A stretch of 64,000 bases of DNA from Agarophyton chilense (GCA_030374765.1 JARGXX010000117.1:806001-870000), one strand, 5' to 3'; shown: positions 44,139 through 54,604, counted from the stretch's first letter. Numbers and translations are program-made. Notes: a model not told the origin generated them from the sequence alone.

Positions 44139-46955
44139 GCGACTGGTCCTTCGAACGGCGAACAAATCCCTCATACACCGCCTCCATCTCCGCCTGGCGC
44201 GGCCACAGCTTCTAAGGCCGCTATCTTCCCTTCAGCTAGTCCGCACGCACTGCCGCAGCTCTTTGGCCTTTCGAGACACGGGTGGGGTCTGCAACAGCCT
44301 AGGCTACGAGGTAGGCCTCGGGAATCATCTTCTGGTGGTCAAAGTCGAGGCGGTTGGGGCGGGAGAGGGAGTGGTAGTGGTCTAAATGCCGGCGCAGACG
44401 ACCCTACGAATGGATGGACAATCAGTGGGTCCTTGTAAGCTTCTATTTCGCTAGAGAAGACGTTTGCGCACGAGGTGCTGCACTATTGAGCACGTCTATT
44501 GTGCAAGATGGCGGTAAACAAGATGAAGCTGGAGCGTTCCGTCAGGGGTCTTCCTACGATAAGTGGTGGGTTTGCATCACTCTTTGTGAACAGGTTATTG
44601 CAACAACTGCTCGGGTGGTTAAAAGAACGAATCAGGCTGGAAGCACCAAGACACCACATTCTACAGCTTCCAGACATGTACCATTACGTCGCAGTATTGC
44701 TTTTTATCAGATAATAGTAGCTTTAGTTTCGCAAAGACGCTGGATGTGTTAGACTGTTCGGTAGTGCTATGCCGTCGCTGAAAGTAACTCGGTCTATTGC
44801 TTAAAACATTTTGGCGTATTAGTACACTAGACGTGGAGGGGACAGCCTCATGGAGTGGAATGCGCAGCGCCATTAGACGCGTCCATTAGAAAAGTTCGAG
44901 CAGCTTCCATTTCATGAAACGAAGAAGGTGTTCTATGTCCCGTTGAACCTTCTCGCTACGCTCGATGAAGATCTATTAAGGACAAAGGCGACAGACTATC
45001 AGGTCAAGATGCTGAGCTTCAGGAAGGCGGACTGGGAGGGACATTCAACAGACGCAGCGGCGAGATGCCCCTTTTCCCGTCGTTTTTGCGCTGCGCTTTC
45101 GCCGTCGCGGGGAGACGCAGTTTGACTCAGTGAGGAGAATGCTAGATGTTTTAACCGACGGTAGGGGAGAAGATGTTTCTAATTCCTGTATCGTCACTGC
45201 ACATAGAGGATACGGCAAATCATCGTTTATGGAGTTGCTTTCGGAGTTTAGATTTGGCTCAGTCTGCTTGATGTTAGACCATTTATTGCGCGTACACCCG
45301 TTCGTCGCTGCATCCTACCTCAGCCCAGGCATAGGTGACATAATGGATGTGGATGGTCAGGACAGGGAAGAAAATGAAATGGTCGCAACTCTAGTGGCAA
45401 TTCAGCATGCGGGGGTTGAGCACGCGAGTGAGTTGACCATGACTGCTTTCGTACAGCCGCAGCAATAGAACCTGGAATGAAGTTGGCTGTGAAAGCTGAC
45501 CGAAGGCGGGAATTTATTATTGAAGACGACTCGAAGCTCGGGCCCGACGTTTTTATGGCCATGAAGAATGCTAGGTCGTCTACCTCATCGCGTGTGGGGC
45601 AGAATCGTGTAACTACTGTTGCTGTGCGGGAGCAAAGAACAGAAAAGTTCGCTAAGGTGCTGCGATTCATGTACACCGTTCTTGCATCCACACAAGAAAG
45701 TTTTGGAAACTTGGATCGCAGTGCCCGCACCGGACGGTGTGCTCCAGAATGAGGTGTTTACGCGATAGAAACGTAACTCGCCAGAGGTTTTAGCACTGAA
45801 GGAGGTTGTCCATAACGCCCTCGCTGCCAGTGGCAGTGTGCTCAAAATTGGACACCATTGCGCAGATTGGTTCTTGCTTCGGCAATTTAGGGTGGTGGGC
45901 ACGAATGCGGGTATCCTTCTTTTCAGCAACTCAGACGTTCGGTCTACAATTGGACTGCAGCCCGCATCTGGCCAGAATAGAAATGCCGGTCAGTGATTCG
46001 ATCTTTTCTACGACGGCTCTTTTTTTCAAAGCGATGGACGGAAGCTATGATGTGGGGTAGCGCCAACGAAAACGCAGTTTTCAACTCATTGCGTGCGATG
46101 CCCTTTGTAAGGAAGATCTTCGAGACAAGACTTTTCGCCATGAAAGATACAGCGTACCTCGGGTGCTCACCAGATGGCATTGCAGTTCTGGAAAATTGCT
46201 GGTTTCCGGGCGGCCAAAATGGCACCGAAAGATCACCACAAGGGCCACCTGATCATGAATATCATAATCTCGCTGCGATGGAGATTAATACTAAAATGGC
46301 ACCGAGCAGTTTAGGGAACGCTATTGCTCTCTTTCTGGCTGAGCCTCTGCACTGTGTGGTCGGTGATTAGTGCGTTGTGCGCTACGTTCCTAAAGAGAAC
46401 ATGGCACAGGTGGTCCACCAGCTCCTCGTTCTTGGAGTGGACTACGCCGTTTACGGTCCTGCAGCGGAGACGGGAATTTTGTACACGGTCGTGGTAATAT
46501 ATCCGCACACTGTTTAAGATGTCTGCTATGCAGCGTTTACGTCGGCAGTTGGCCCTGTCCTACATTTGGCGCATCAAGACGATGTTTTCTTTCCTAAATT
46601 CGATGCATCAGAGCAACGCAGTGCTATGAAATCCATACTTAAATTTTGAAAGATACTCAACTTTTTTTTCGCTCAAAATAGACCGTTTACCCTCTTTAAT
46701 CTCTTCAAGCACGCTAAACAGAGCTTCTACTTGAAAACGGAAGCTGGCGTAGATGGTGCAACACCACAACGCGCTGTTCTGCTGAGCTCTACATCACACT
46801 TTAAATGGGAACAAAAGATTGTTTCTCAAACTCTGAAAACTGTTACTATCAATGCGTTCTTCGCCTGGCAGATACTCGAGAAACAAGACCTGCTCGAAAC
46901 TACAGACAGATTCAGGTCTTTAGAACACTACAGAAACGCCATGGACAAATTCTAA
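44139..46955 (+). pseudogene. PiggyBac-like transposase carrying a YqaJ-type nuclease domain, broken
   Basis: An ATG at 44,139 starts MATGPSNGEQIPHTPPPSPP and a Gly/Arg-rich stretch. LERSVRGLPTISGGFASLFV and APRHHILQLPDMYHYVAVLL follow. ATLDEDLLRTKATDYQVKML (44,955) and CIVTAHRGYGKSSFMELLSE (45,188) look like DDE transposase core segments. Then MWGSANENAVFNSLRAMPFV, TAYLGCSPDGIAVLE and HNLAAMEINTKMAPSSL (46,051-46,310) match a YqaJ/PD-(D/E)xK nuclease: GCSPDG supplies the Asp and E-I-N-T-K the E-x-K. The C-terminus TEAGVDGATPQR, KWEQKIVSQTLKTVTINAFF and FRSLEHYRNAMDKF (46,735-46,955) resembles the end of piggyBac transposases (a GVD segment followed by the W...NA helix). Stops and frame breaks occur throughout, so one original polypeptide is an inference. 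Confidence 0.55.
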
Positions 46956-47340
46956 GCAACGGCTGACATTATGCACGATGTATCCCAAAAGCTCTCATCT
47001 TATGCGGAAACACTGTTCATTGCCACGAAAGAGGTCTTAGAGAATGAATGTGGTCCATTAGAGAAGCAAGAGAAAACGCGCTTGAGAGGGATGGCGAAAG
47101 CTAGGAAGCCGAAAATATTGGCCTTTTTGTAGAGCAATCCCAGATGAGAAAATACCTCTCGGATGTTCGAGTCCCGCTCTCGCGAAGAAAAGTAACTCAG
47201 TGAAAGAGCTTTCGTGCCTCCGACGTGTGGGTGTAAGACCACAGTGGTTCAGGCAATACCTACGAAGGTGATGAACCCAGGAAAAGAGGAAGAACCAAAG
47301 GGGAATCCAAGGACAAGGATATTCCGTGGACAACAGCGAA

Positions 47341-47379
47341 ATGTAGGGCGAAAATGTAGGGCGAAAATGTAGGGCGAAA
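47341..47379. repeat. Three exact copies of a 13-bp unit
   Basis: ATGTAGGGCGAAA repeated three times head to tail. Confidence 0.9.
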
Positions 47380-48841
47380 TGAGACGCCCGATCAAGCGTA
47401 CAGATCTATGAAAGGGGTAGCTACACTGGATAAGCGAAACCAAGACGAATAAACACAACCCTATACAGGGGCGGTGTACTCTCCTAAACATAGGTAAACC
47501 AACAAGAGAAAGAAACACACGAAAAACAATGGTATAGTGACACCTGAGCTTCCCGAGGGGATAGATTAGCCAAACCGGTCGCGGTTCCTCCCGTTAAGAG
47601 AGAGAGACTCGCGTAGGCGACATAATCTAGGGCCAAGCACTCGGTTACCATTTACTTGGTGGTAACGATGGCAGTGAAGCCACCGCTAGAGTCTATTCTA
47701 GACAGTGAACTACACGTGTAGACTACAGTAGGGCAAACCAACCCTGGTCCATACAAGTATCGTATGTGTGACCCCAGCCTTGCACGTCCATCCGTCCACT
47801 ACAGTACTACTGTAGAGACATAAATAACATACCTTCTAAGGTGTCTAAAATTCTAAAAACTAATATTACTCATAAATGACGTGACGTGGTCCCCGATATA
47901 TGGAATACTTTATGAATGGTGTCACGACCGGTTATACGCGCACTAGTTGCTCTACACGTTTTCAATAGTAATGATGGACGCAAAGTGCGTTTGTCACTCA
48001 TGAGGCACACACCCAAGCAAGAGCAGGTTCTTTATTGTGTCCTTTGCCGTAAACACAGAGGACCGTGCGAGGGCCTTCGTTACTAGTTTTCTTCCCCTGT
48101 CTGCAGCGTCCGACAACGTGCTGGTACCTACAAAGTTCTGCGGAAGAGCTGTTGGAATGTTTGGTCCACGTCAATATCCGTAAAATTACGTGATACACCC
48201 CTCACAGGTTTGAACGCGATTAAATATGTTCCACCGTCTTGATAGCAGTAAGCAGTTGAAACTGTTGTAGAGATGGATATGAAAGACGGGGAGTGTCGTA
48301 TAGTGGCAGAAGGTTTGACCTTTGGGGTTGTCGATATACTACACTAACCTTGTAGGTGATGGATGCGAGGGATCATCGGCCATGCAGCTCCGGGCGAGCT
48401 ACCATCTAGGTGTTGTCAGCCACGTGTAGTGTTGAAATGTACCTTCTGGTTGAGTGATTGTTAGTAATTGTAATAGTAATTATACTTATTTTAGTACACT
48501 AGTGGAGTGGCCACCTGGCACTGTAGCCAGTGCTGGCCAGGTCTCTGACACTAGGTCAGAGACCGTGCCTTGCTGGTATCTCCCGAGTGATCTGGAGAGT
48601 GCAGTGCACTGCATATAGGGAACTGCACCTTCCCCATTTTAACCTGATAAAGATATGCACCACTTGGGTCACAACTATACCTTTTGGTTCATTGTTTCTC
48701 AACTACCACATAGGTTTTACCGTGCGTCGACGCTTACAATCGTTCACCTACACGGTATATGCTAGTTGCCCCGCCGTTTGCCCCTGTGGATTTTCACGGT
48801 GCCCTGTTACCATCGAGGTTTATTACGTCTACCTTCTAAGG

Positions 48842-48883
48842 TTGAGCGTCACCACGCTTCCTAAGCTTGAGCGTCACCACGCT
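48842..48883. repeat. 25-bp-period direct repeat
   Basis: TTGAGCGTCACCACGCT occurs at 48,842 and again at 48,867, with similar flanks (CTAAG before each). Confidence 0.85.
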
Positions 48884-49029
48884 CCCGAGACACGAAAGTA
48901 GCAGACCCCAGAGATGGTTGTACGACAGGGAGCTAAACTTGATTAAACCTCGCTCAGATACAATACCATGGCCGGCTTACTCGCTTGTGGCGGCGCAAGT
49001 CAGAAAACTCTAGTATCTATACGACCGAT

Positions 49030-49492
49030 GGCCTCATTGGAGATCGATTAGTCTCATGTGAGGCCATTTTTTATTTCTTTGCGATTAATCAATAAATTCA
49101 ATCTACAAGCTCTGCTTAACTGGAGCATATTGCAAAATACTCTTCTTTCAATGTCCTCAATATTTGAAGTATGCAATAATAGATGATTGAAAGAGATTTT
49201 TGCAGAGGACATGTTTTTTTGGATAGTTTGAGGCCAAAAATATTTAGTTGTTGTTTTTTTGTGACGGCTTTAGTTTGCTACATCAAAAGGTTATTGTTTT
49301 TAAAAAGAGTAATAAATATCTGTTTGATTAGATTTCGGAGACTTTTCCTCAACGATAAAGATGTATGGTTTTTATTTTGGTTTCTTTCCTTTCTGCTCTA
49401 AATTTGAAATTCCCTATCTTGAATGAATTTCAGGTACTTTCTTAGAGAAGTTTTGGCCCCATATGAGGCCAAGCTGGTCTCAGGTGAGGCCA
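49030..49492. repeat. MITE-like AT-rich insertion with GGCCTCA ends
   Basis: The left end reads GGCCTCATTGGAGA and the right end, reverse-complemented, GGCCTCACCTGAGA (11 of 14 match). Extra inverted copies of TGAGGCCA lie next to both ends (49,058 and 49,464). The interior is AT-rich without coding. Short length and terminal repeats suggest a non-autonomous DNA element nested in the piggyBac-like transposon. Confidence 0.45.
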
Positions 49493-49676
49493 ATCCTCCG
49501 GGCGTGTAGACACTAGAAACATGCCTGGTGAGTTGGCTTTACAGTCGTCCTACGGCAATTTCTCGTCCAAATGTGATGAAACCTGGTTGGATGGTCCAAA
49601 CACTCGTGATGAGTAGCTCTGCCCTTTAAAACCAGCCTATATTAAAAGAGGCGAACTATGAACCTGTTTTCTAGTC

Positions 49677-49713
49677 TGATCACTATAGCGATCATTAAAT
49701 CATGGCATTAGGG
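49677..49713 (-). repeat. Right terminal inverted repeat of the piggyBac-like element
   Basis: On the minus strand: CCCTAATGCC, 9 bp of spacer, then TGATCGCTATAGTGATCA, identical in both conserved blocks to the left end. Confidence 0.8.
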
Positions 49714-49926
49714 ATATGACCGTTGCACTAAATCGGGGCAAGCGTATTTTCATTTCTTGTCGATTTAATGTGTGGACAAATTCCGTAAGATCTGTATTAT
49801 CTCTGGTATCCTTGCATGCAATGAAAAAATGAGCACAGTGGCGCAATCGGAACATGAAGAGCCCACTGCTTGGCTTCTTCCCAATCCTCGACTATTCCAA
49901 CTCTTTCCATCACAAACGCTTTGAAT

Positions 49927-51318
49927 ATGGGGATTGATTCTGCGTTCATCTCCCCACTTCCTCTGGTGTCAAGAAATGCAGCAATTCCGCCCAGGTTATA
50001 TAGATCTATGAAAATGTCGCAAGAAGCTCCAACTTCGGTGAAAGCGGACCCAGATCCATCATCACATTCCACATTGCGCGTTTCCGGAAAGAACCTTGAA
50101 CTGTCGCATGTGAATATGGATACCCGTATTGTCCACGGCGGAGTGCATAAAGATGAGTGGACGACCGATCCACTCAAGCGGTCTGTTGTCAATCCACCTG
50201 TTTATCATGCATCAACAGTCGTGTTTCCCAACGTGGCAGCACTTCGTTTCGCTGCTTCAGATTGGCCATTCACTGGAATGTGGTACGGACGACATGGAAA
50301 CCCGACCACTTTTGCACTGGAAGAAGCCTTTGCTACTCTAGAAGGAGCTGACAACGCTTGCATTACGTCCTCAGGTGTCGCCGCTGTTAACGCGGCGTTA
50401 TTGGCATTTGTGCAATCTGGTGATCACGTTCTTATCACCGATGCCGTCTATGATCCAACTAGATCTTTTTGCGATGTTTTCTTGAAGCGCTTCGGCGTTG
50501 GCACGACCTATTTTTCACCAACTTCCTCTGCAGACCAAGTTTGTGATCTGATAAGAAGTAACACGAAGCTTATTCTTGTAGAATCCCCTGCAAGTCTATC
50601 GTTTGAAGTGATGGATGTTTCGGCTATCGCGGAACTTGCTCATGCTCACAACCTGAAGGTGCTGATTGACAACACATGGGGCCCAACTCTCTTCGCCCCT
50701 TTTGAAAATGGATGTGACGTATCTATCAACGCTGCGACAAAGTACATTGGTGGTCACTCGGATCTCATGATGGGTATCATCGCTGCGAAAGACAGGGAGA
50801 CATATCGTGCCATAAAGACATCAGTCGTGCAACTGGGATGTCCCCCTGGTTCAGACGATGCCTACTTGGCTTTGCGAGGTCTCCGAACGCTTGGAGTTCG
50901 GCTTAGGCAACACGAGAAAAGTGCACTTAGAATAGCGAAGTGGCTTGAAAGTCGCCCCGAAGTTCTGCGGGTGATGCATCCGGCTTTAGAAAGCCATCCA
51001 CAACATGAATTGTTTAAAAGACAGTTTAAGGGCTCCTCAGGGCTGTTCGGATTTCAGCTAAAGGAAGGCTTTTCGCAGAAATCAATGGATAGTATGCTCG
51101 ACGGGATGAAGCTACACTCAATGGGCTTTTCATGGGGTGGATTCGAGAGCCTTCTCATGCAGACTAACATTAACTCCTACAGAACGATCGACAAGTGGAA
51201 ATACGGGGGTGGACACGGACAAACGATGCGAATTCACGTAGGATTGGAGGATGTCAATGATCTCATTAACGATCTTGATGAAGGTTTTGAACGGTTAAAT
51301 AGGTTGAACAAAACATAA
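49927..51318 (+). CDS. metC: Cystathionine beta-lyase (PLP-dependent), probably organelle-targeted
   Basis: A 463-residue enzyme of the Cys/Met-metabolism PLP family. It should cleave cystathionine to homocysteine, pyruvate and ammonia, the penultimate route to methionine. Motifs are MWYGRHGNPTTFALEEAFAT (phosphate-binding Tyr-Gly-Arg), ITSSGVAAVNAALLAF, LIDNTWGPTLFAPFENGCDV (cofactor Asp) and SINAATKYIGGHSDLMMGII, where Lys272 would form the Schiff base. The C-terminal domain is intact to FERLNRLNKT. A stop at 49,855 lies upstream in frame, and ATG at 49,927 is the first start. The roughly 60 residues before the core (MGIDSAFISPLPLVSRNAAI, Ser/Arg-rich) look like a transit peptide, as in plastid lyases of plants. 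There is no intron. Closest in type to bacterial MetC. Cystathionine gamma-synthase or other family members are less likely but not excluded without alignment. Confidence 0.88.
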   Translation: MGIDSAFISPLPLVSRNAAIPPRLYRSMKMSQEAPTSVKADPDPSSHSTLRVSGKNLELSHVNMDTRIVHGGVHKDEWTTDPLKRSVVNPPVYHASTVVFPNVAALRFAASDWPFTGMWYGRHGNPTTFALEEAFATLEGADNACITSSGVAAVNAALLAFVQSGDHVLITDAVYDPTRSFCDVFLKRFGVGTTYFSPTSSADQVCDLIRSNTKLILVESPASLSFEVMDVSAIAELAHAHNLKVLIDNTWGPTLFAPFENGCDVSINAATKYIGGHSDLMMGIIAAKDRETYRAIKTSVVQLGCPPGSDDAYLALRGLRTLGVRLRQHEKSALRIAKWLESRPEVLRVMHPALESHPQHELFKRQFKGSSGLFGFQLKEGFSQKSMDSMLDGMKLHSMGFSWGGFESLLMQTNINSYRTIDKWKYGGGHGQTMRIHVGLEDVNDLINDLDEGFERLNRLNKT

Positions 51319-51611
51319 AAGTTCAATGGACAATGAATCGCAGTAGTGGTGGCATGTTCAATTGCAATTGAGTGTGTTGCTACTCGAACCCTGCTATCGT
51401 TACGTCCACCGAAAGTGTCGGGTCGCCAAGTAGTCAAAAGCATCGCTTCCCATTTTTTTCGGTATTGCACAGTGCTCTTACTTCACTTCGCATAACCGCA
51501 CGCAGGTTGATAATAGTCAAATGGCGCAGCGACAACATGATCACACGCAGTGATACAGCGAGAAACGGTGTGCTAAGACAAAAGATTTCTTTGGATTGAA
51601 GAACTGCATGA

Positions 51612-52304
51612 TTACTTCATATCGCGTAAAAGCTTAGAATACTTGGGCTTTTCGCCACCTCCTGTGCTGCGAATTTTGCCACTTCTGGCAGCAGCAAGAA
51701 TAGCCTCCAGGGATGTCGGAGAAGAACCAACAGTTTTCGTTGGCTTTTCAACAACTCCATCCACAGCTTTCGTGGCATCGACAGTAAACGCTTTCACTCT
51801 CTGATCTGGTGTCTTTTGCACAGCCTGCTCTTCGTTTTCGATTTCAGAAGCTAGAAAAACCTCAAGCGCGCGATCAACTCTATCAGCCATGGCTTTGAGC
51901 TGGGTGCATACAGCAGTTATTTCCTGCTCTTTCGCGAGAATAGCTCGCTTCAAGTCGCGTACTTCATCGGAGTCTGTAGCTGCGATGCGAGGGACATATC
52001 TCTTCGGCTTCGCAGCTTGCTCGGCTTGGGCTGATTGTGAGGAAAGAATGTTTTGGCTGGCCTCTCTTGCAGAAACCGCTTCGCTAGATAAAGGACCACG
52101 CTTGGGGTCCAATCCGCTTACTATACGTTCTTTCTTTGGTGGAGATGGAGGACGTACTCCTTCAAACTTGTTGAGTAAATCGCGCAAACGTGATGCAGAG
52201 CTTTGTGCTTTTGAGGACGGCAGGAAACACCTGAATGTTAGCAGCGGCCGTATAATCAAGCCGAATTCACAAGAAAGGAGTTGCATTCACTTACTCTCCG
52301 TCAT
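51612..52304 (-). CDS. Unknown protein with central coiled coil, one 87-nt intron
   Basis: I place the start at a ten-base first exon (52,304-52,295, ATG ACG GAG A) followed by an intron at 52,294-52,208 with donor GTAAGT, branch site CTAAC, a pyrimidine-rich stretch and acceptor AAAAG. Exon 2 (52,207-51,612) then continues in frame, giving 201 residues beginning MTETQSSASRLRDLLNKFEG. The middle (EVRDLKRAILAKEQEITAVC, then TQLKAMADRVDRALEVFLAS) is a heptad-like helix suited to a coiled coil. The C-terminus is conserved-looking and basic (SLEAILAAARSGKIRSTGGG and KPKYSKLLRDMK). No family is recognised. Without splicing, an ATG at 52,286 would give a 224-residue version whose first 30 residues are intron sequence. 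It converges on metC with a 293-bp gap. Confidence 0.65.
52208..52294 (-). other. Predicted 87-nt spliceosomal intron
   Basis: Donor GTAAGT, CTGCTAAC branch region about 30 nt before the acceptor, tract GTGTTTCCTGCCGTCCTC, acceptor AAAAG. Removal joins an ATG exon to the open frame with the total a multiple of three. Confidence 0.6.
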
Positions 52305-52645
52305 CGAGAAAGCTTGTGGATAAGAGCGATATTGCACGAGTAAACTTGTTTCGGGAAAAGCTCGCGGGGCGAGTTATCTATAGTTTCAGGACTCCGAATA
52401 GCAAGAACGTGCCTGTCTATTTTGGCAAGTTCTGCGTGGTGGCCTTCCACTGTTTTTGTTTTAGAAGGCACGAACTGTTGTAAAAGGTTGGTCCTATGAC
52501 GCCTGTTTTCATTTTCTGTTAGAGGCAATGGGAGTCTGATTTCAGTACAAAAAGCGTGTACACGCAACGTGTCGTGGAACGGCAGAAAAGCGGAAACGAC
52601 TGGAAATCAACAGAAGTGAACTGTAAGGGTTGGCAGTTACCGAAG

Positions 52646-52789
52646 GGTACATATCTCTGGTGATATGTACCTGGAGAGATATAAACCTAAGAAGGTTAGG
52701 GAATTAGCCCTTTCATTTCACATCAACGGTTATCGGCCAGAACTCGCTTTCTCCTTGAAGAAAGGATCTGCCTCTGGCCGTTAACCGTT
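52646..52789. other. Two strong hairpins in the gap 52,305-53,149
   Basis: Hairpin 1 is a perfect 10-bp stem, GGTACATATC/GATATGTACC, with a 6-nt loop (52,646-52,671). Hairpin 2 is a 16-bp stem with one mismatch, AACGGTTATCGGCCAG (52,725-52,740) paired with CTGGCCGTTAACCGTT (52,774-52,789). Its 33-nt loop holds a smaller CTTTCT/AGAAAG stem. Short hairpins (AACCT/AGGTT) lie between. No protein frame is present. It could be a structured RNA gene, a regulatory element upstream of the 51,612-52,304 gene, or a decayed inverted repeat. I recognise no known RNA family. The rest of the gap shows nothing. Confidence 0.4.
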
Positions 52790-53149
52790 TTAAGGGTTCG
52801 TCCCCATGCTATCTGGATAGATTTTACTCTGAACCTGTTCGACATAACCTGCAGTGTATCTATCTGAAAGGTGAGAGGTGGCCTTCTCCATTACAAACCC
52901 CCGACGCAGACCCGTGTACCTAAGGGGAGAAAATGACATCACTGGAAGGTGGGTCGCATGTGTCATTCGCAGAGATACATTAGTGCCCGTATATGTTTAA
53001 CAGTCGAGGGAAGGTGGAGTAAAAGAACGCCGCAGCCCTGAGGATTGCAGCCGAACAGAACAGCTAGACAAACAACATTGTCTTTCTACAGATAAGATTC
53101 TAACTAGCGCGCAATTGCGAGCAACCATTTCAAAGATGGCTCGCAGCAT

Positions 53150-53611
53150 CTAAAGATCAGACACCATCGACTTAAGTTCACGAAGGTCCCTGTCCACCTC
53201 ACTCATGCGTGAGCGAATCCTCTCAATGACATCGTCAATGTTTTTCCTTGATGTACCACTTTCACCTTTACCACTGCTCGTCACAGAACTAGCTCTTCGC
53301 GCTGCCGGAGAAAAGCTGTTCTTCGATTCCTGTTTATGCAGACTGGCCATTCGTTCATAATCTGTTCTCGCACAGCACAGTTAGAATCTTTTATCACCTT
53401 CAACAAGCCGGGCAACATGTAGAGACATACTTTTGACAATTTTCTCCGTATTTGTTCTCGACAACGGTTTCCTTGAACCTGCATGTACAAACCCGGCTTC
53501 GCGATTCACATCAGAACCGGAAGACTTAACGATTGAACTAGGAGAACTCCCATCCGGCTTGTTATTATGAACCTTCCCGGAGCCAATTCGCTGCTCCCAC
53601 ACGTTAGCCAT
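53150..53611 (-). CDS. Small unknown protein, one 69-nt intron
   Basis: Exon 1 is 53,611-53,431 from ATG (MANVWEQRIGSGKVHNNKPD). The intron at 53,430-53,362 has donor GTATGT, branch TTCTAAC and acceptor CAG. Exon 2 is 53,361-53,150. The spliced frame gives 130 residues and removes an in-frame stop. The middle is Ser/Lys/Arg-rich and probably disordered. The end IDDVIERIRSRMSEVDRDLR then ELKSMVSDL is an amphipathic helix likely to form a coiled coil. No family is recognised. The next gene upstream on the same strand is UBR1-like, about 1 kb away. Confidence 0.6.
53362..53430 (-). other. Predicted 69-nt spliceosomal intron
   Basis: GTATGT...TTCTAAC...GAACAG. An alternative 36-nt intron (donor GTGATA) would also restore the frame but is shorter and has a weaker donor. 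Confidence 0.6.
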
Positions 53612-54604
53612 CTTCGCAGCCACGTTCGTTTCGCGCCTCTCAGTATATTCGACTGCAGCAGAATAGAGCTCGTTAGTTACTGCTCGCTACGTCACAGTAG
53701 AATCCATTTGCAACTGAAAGAAAAACACACATACCCTTCGTATTCTGAGAAGAATGAGACATTTTGTTCTATGTATCTTTAAGTTTCGATACCAAAACAC
53801 ACTTTGCTTCGCTGTCTATCAAAAGGCTGGTCAAAAGAGGATGGCAATGTGGAGAGTGCCAGGTGCAGATGACAGGAATACTTAAAGTTCCGAGCTAGGT
53901 GCGAGGGTATAGATGTTCTGCACAACTGTTCAGAGGGTCCTCCACGTCATATTATCAGCCTTTCATCGCTTGTTCATAGAATTTGAATTTGTTCCCGAAC
54001 GAGAAACCTCGGGGATTACGACAGACTTGACACGTCATATACTTTCTAGCCTCTTGCATTTGGGTCTACAAAATTGGCCCCGTCTTCCGGTTTGAAGAAG
54101 GCCGGGCTAGGTGGAGAACATTCCATGATCGGAGTCAATTGTTTTTGCATACCCTCCCGCAACACGAAGACCTGAAATTATCTATGAAATAGATTTGTGA
54201 AAGCTATAACCAACTTCCTCTTTTGATGATCTACACATCTTTGGCAAGCGTAGGTCGGCACCTGACATTACACGAGACGAAAGACATGTCAGCTATCCGC
54301 AATCCGATGTCAAGTCAACACAAGTTGTTTTAGTACGGAAGACAACCAACGAGCGAATCTAATAACAATCCTGACTGTTTTACGGGTGCCAATATATTCA
54401 ACAATCTAAATCGGAGCTTGCAGTTGAGCACCCCCGTATTCTCAAGCCTACAGTTATACATGTGCACGGAGATGCTCATCATTCGGTATCTGAAATCTGC
54501 ACTTTGTGGATTAGCTGAACCACTGTTTGTCGCTTGCGCCAGGTACCCTTCGTACCGCGTAAGGCAACTAACCGATGGTAATTTACAACAGGCAGAGAAC
54601 CTGT
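53612..54604. other. Intergenic, no gene seen
   Basis: Contains the upstream region of the 53,150-53,611 gene and the 3' flank of the UBR1-like gene. Open stretches at 53,567-53,782 and 54,330-54,608 have no coding character. Confidence 0.5.

Larger units (their letters stand above)
46956..49676. other. Non-coding interior of the piggyBac-like element
   Basis: No gene. The stretch 47,500-49,020 has LTR-like texture (short palindromes such as GGTTACCATTTACTTGGTGG, TA-rich centre near 48,470) and may be a nested solo LTR, but no matching copy is present. Small repeats inside it are listed separately. Confidence 0.35.
43808..49713. mobile_element. PiggyBac-like DNA transposon with 4-bp ATAT flanks
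   Basis: Both ends start CCCTAATGCC pointing inward, and each end has the 18-mer TGATCGCTATAGTGATCA (43,823-43,840) or its exact reverse complement (49,677-49,694). ATAT flanks both ends (43,804-43,807 and 49,714-49,717). A CCC-beginning terminal repeat with a 4-bp AT-only target duplication resembles piggyBac, which uses TTAA. The element encloses a transposase remnant with a piggyBac-like C-terminus and 2.7 kb of non-coding sequence in which other repeats are nested. Its right end is 214 bp from the cystathionine beta-lyase start codon. Confidence 0.75.

Noticed and set aside
47341-47379. CRISPR-like array
   Set aside because: Three adjacent 13-bp units without spacers, in a eukaryotic transposon; an ordinary tandem repeat.
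49870-49926. Extended N-terminus of the lyase from a TTG codon
   Set aside because: TTG is not a usual eukaryotic start; the first ATG in the frame is at 49,927.
52301-52567. 88-codon minus-strand frame as a separate gene or first exon
   Set aside because: Joining it through the intron does not keep the exon-2 frame, while the short ATG exon at 52,304-52,295 does. No domain is seen.
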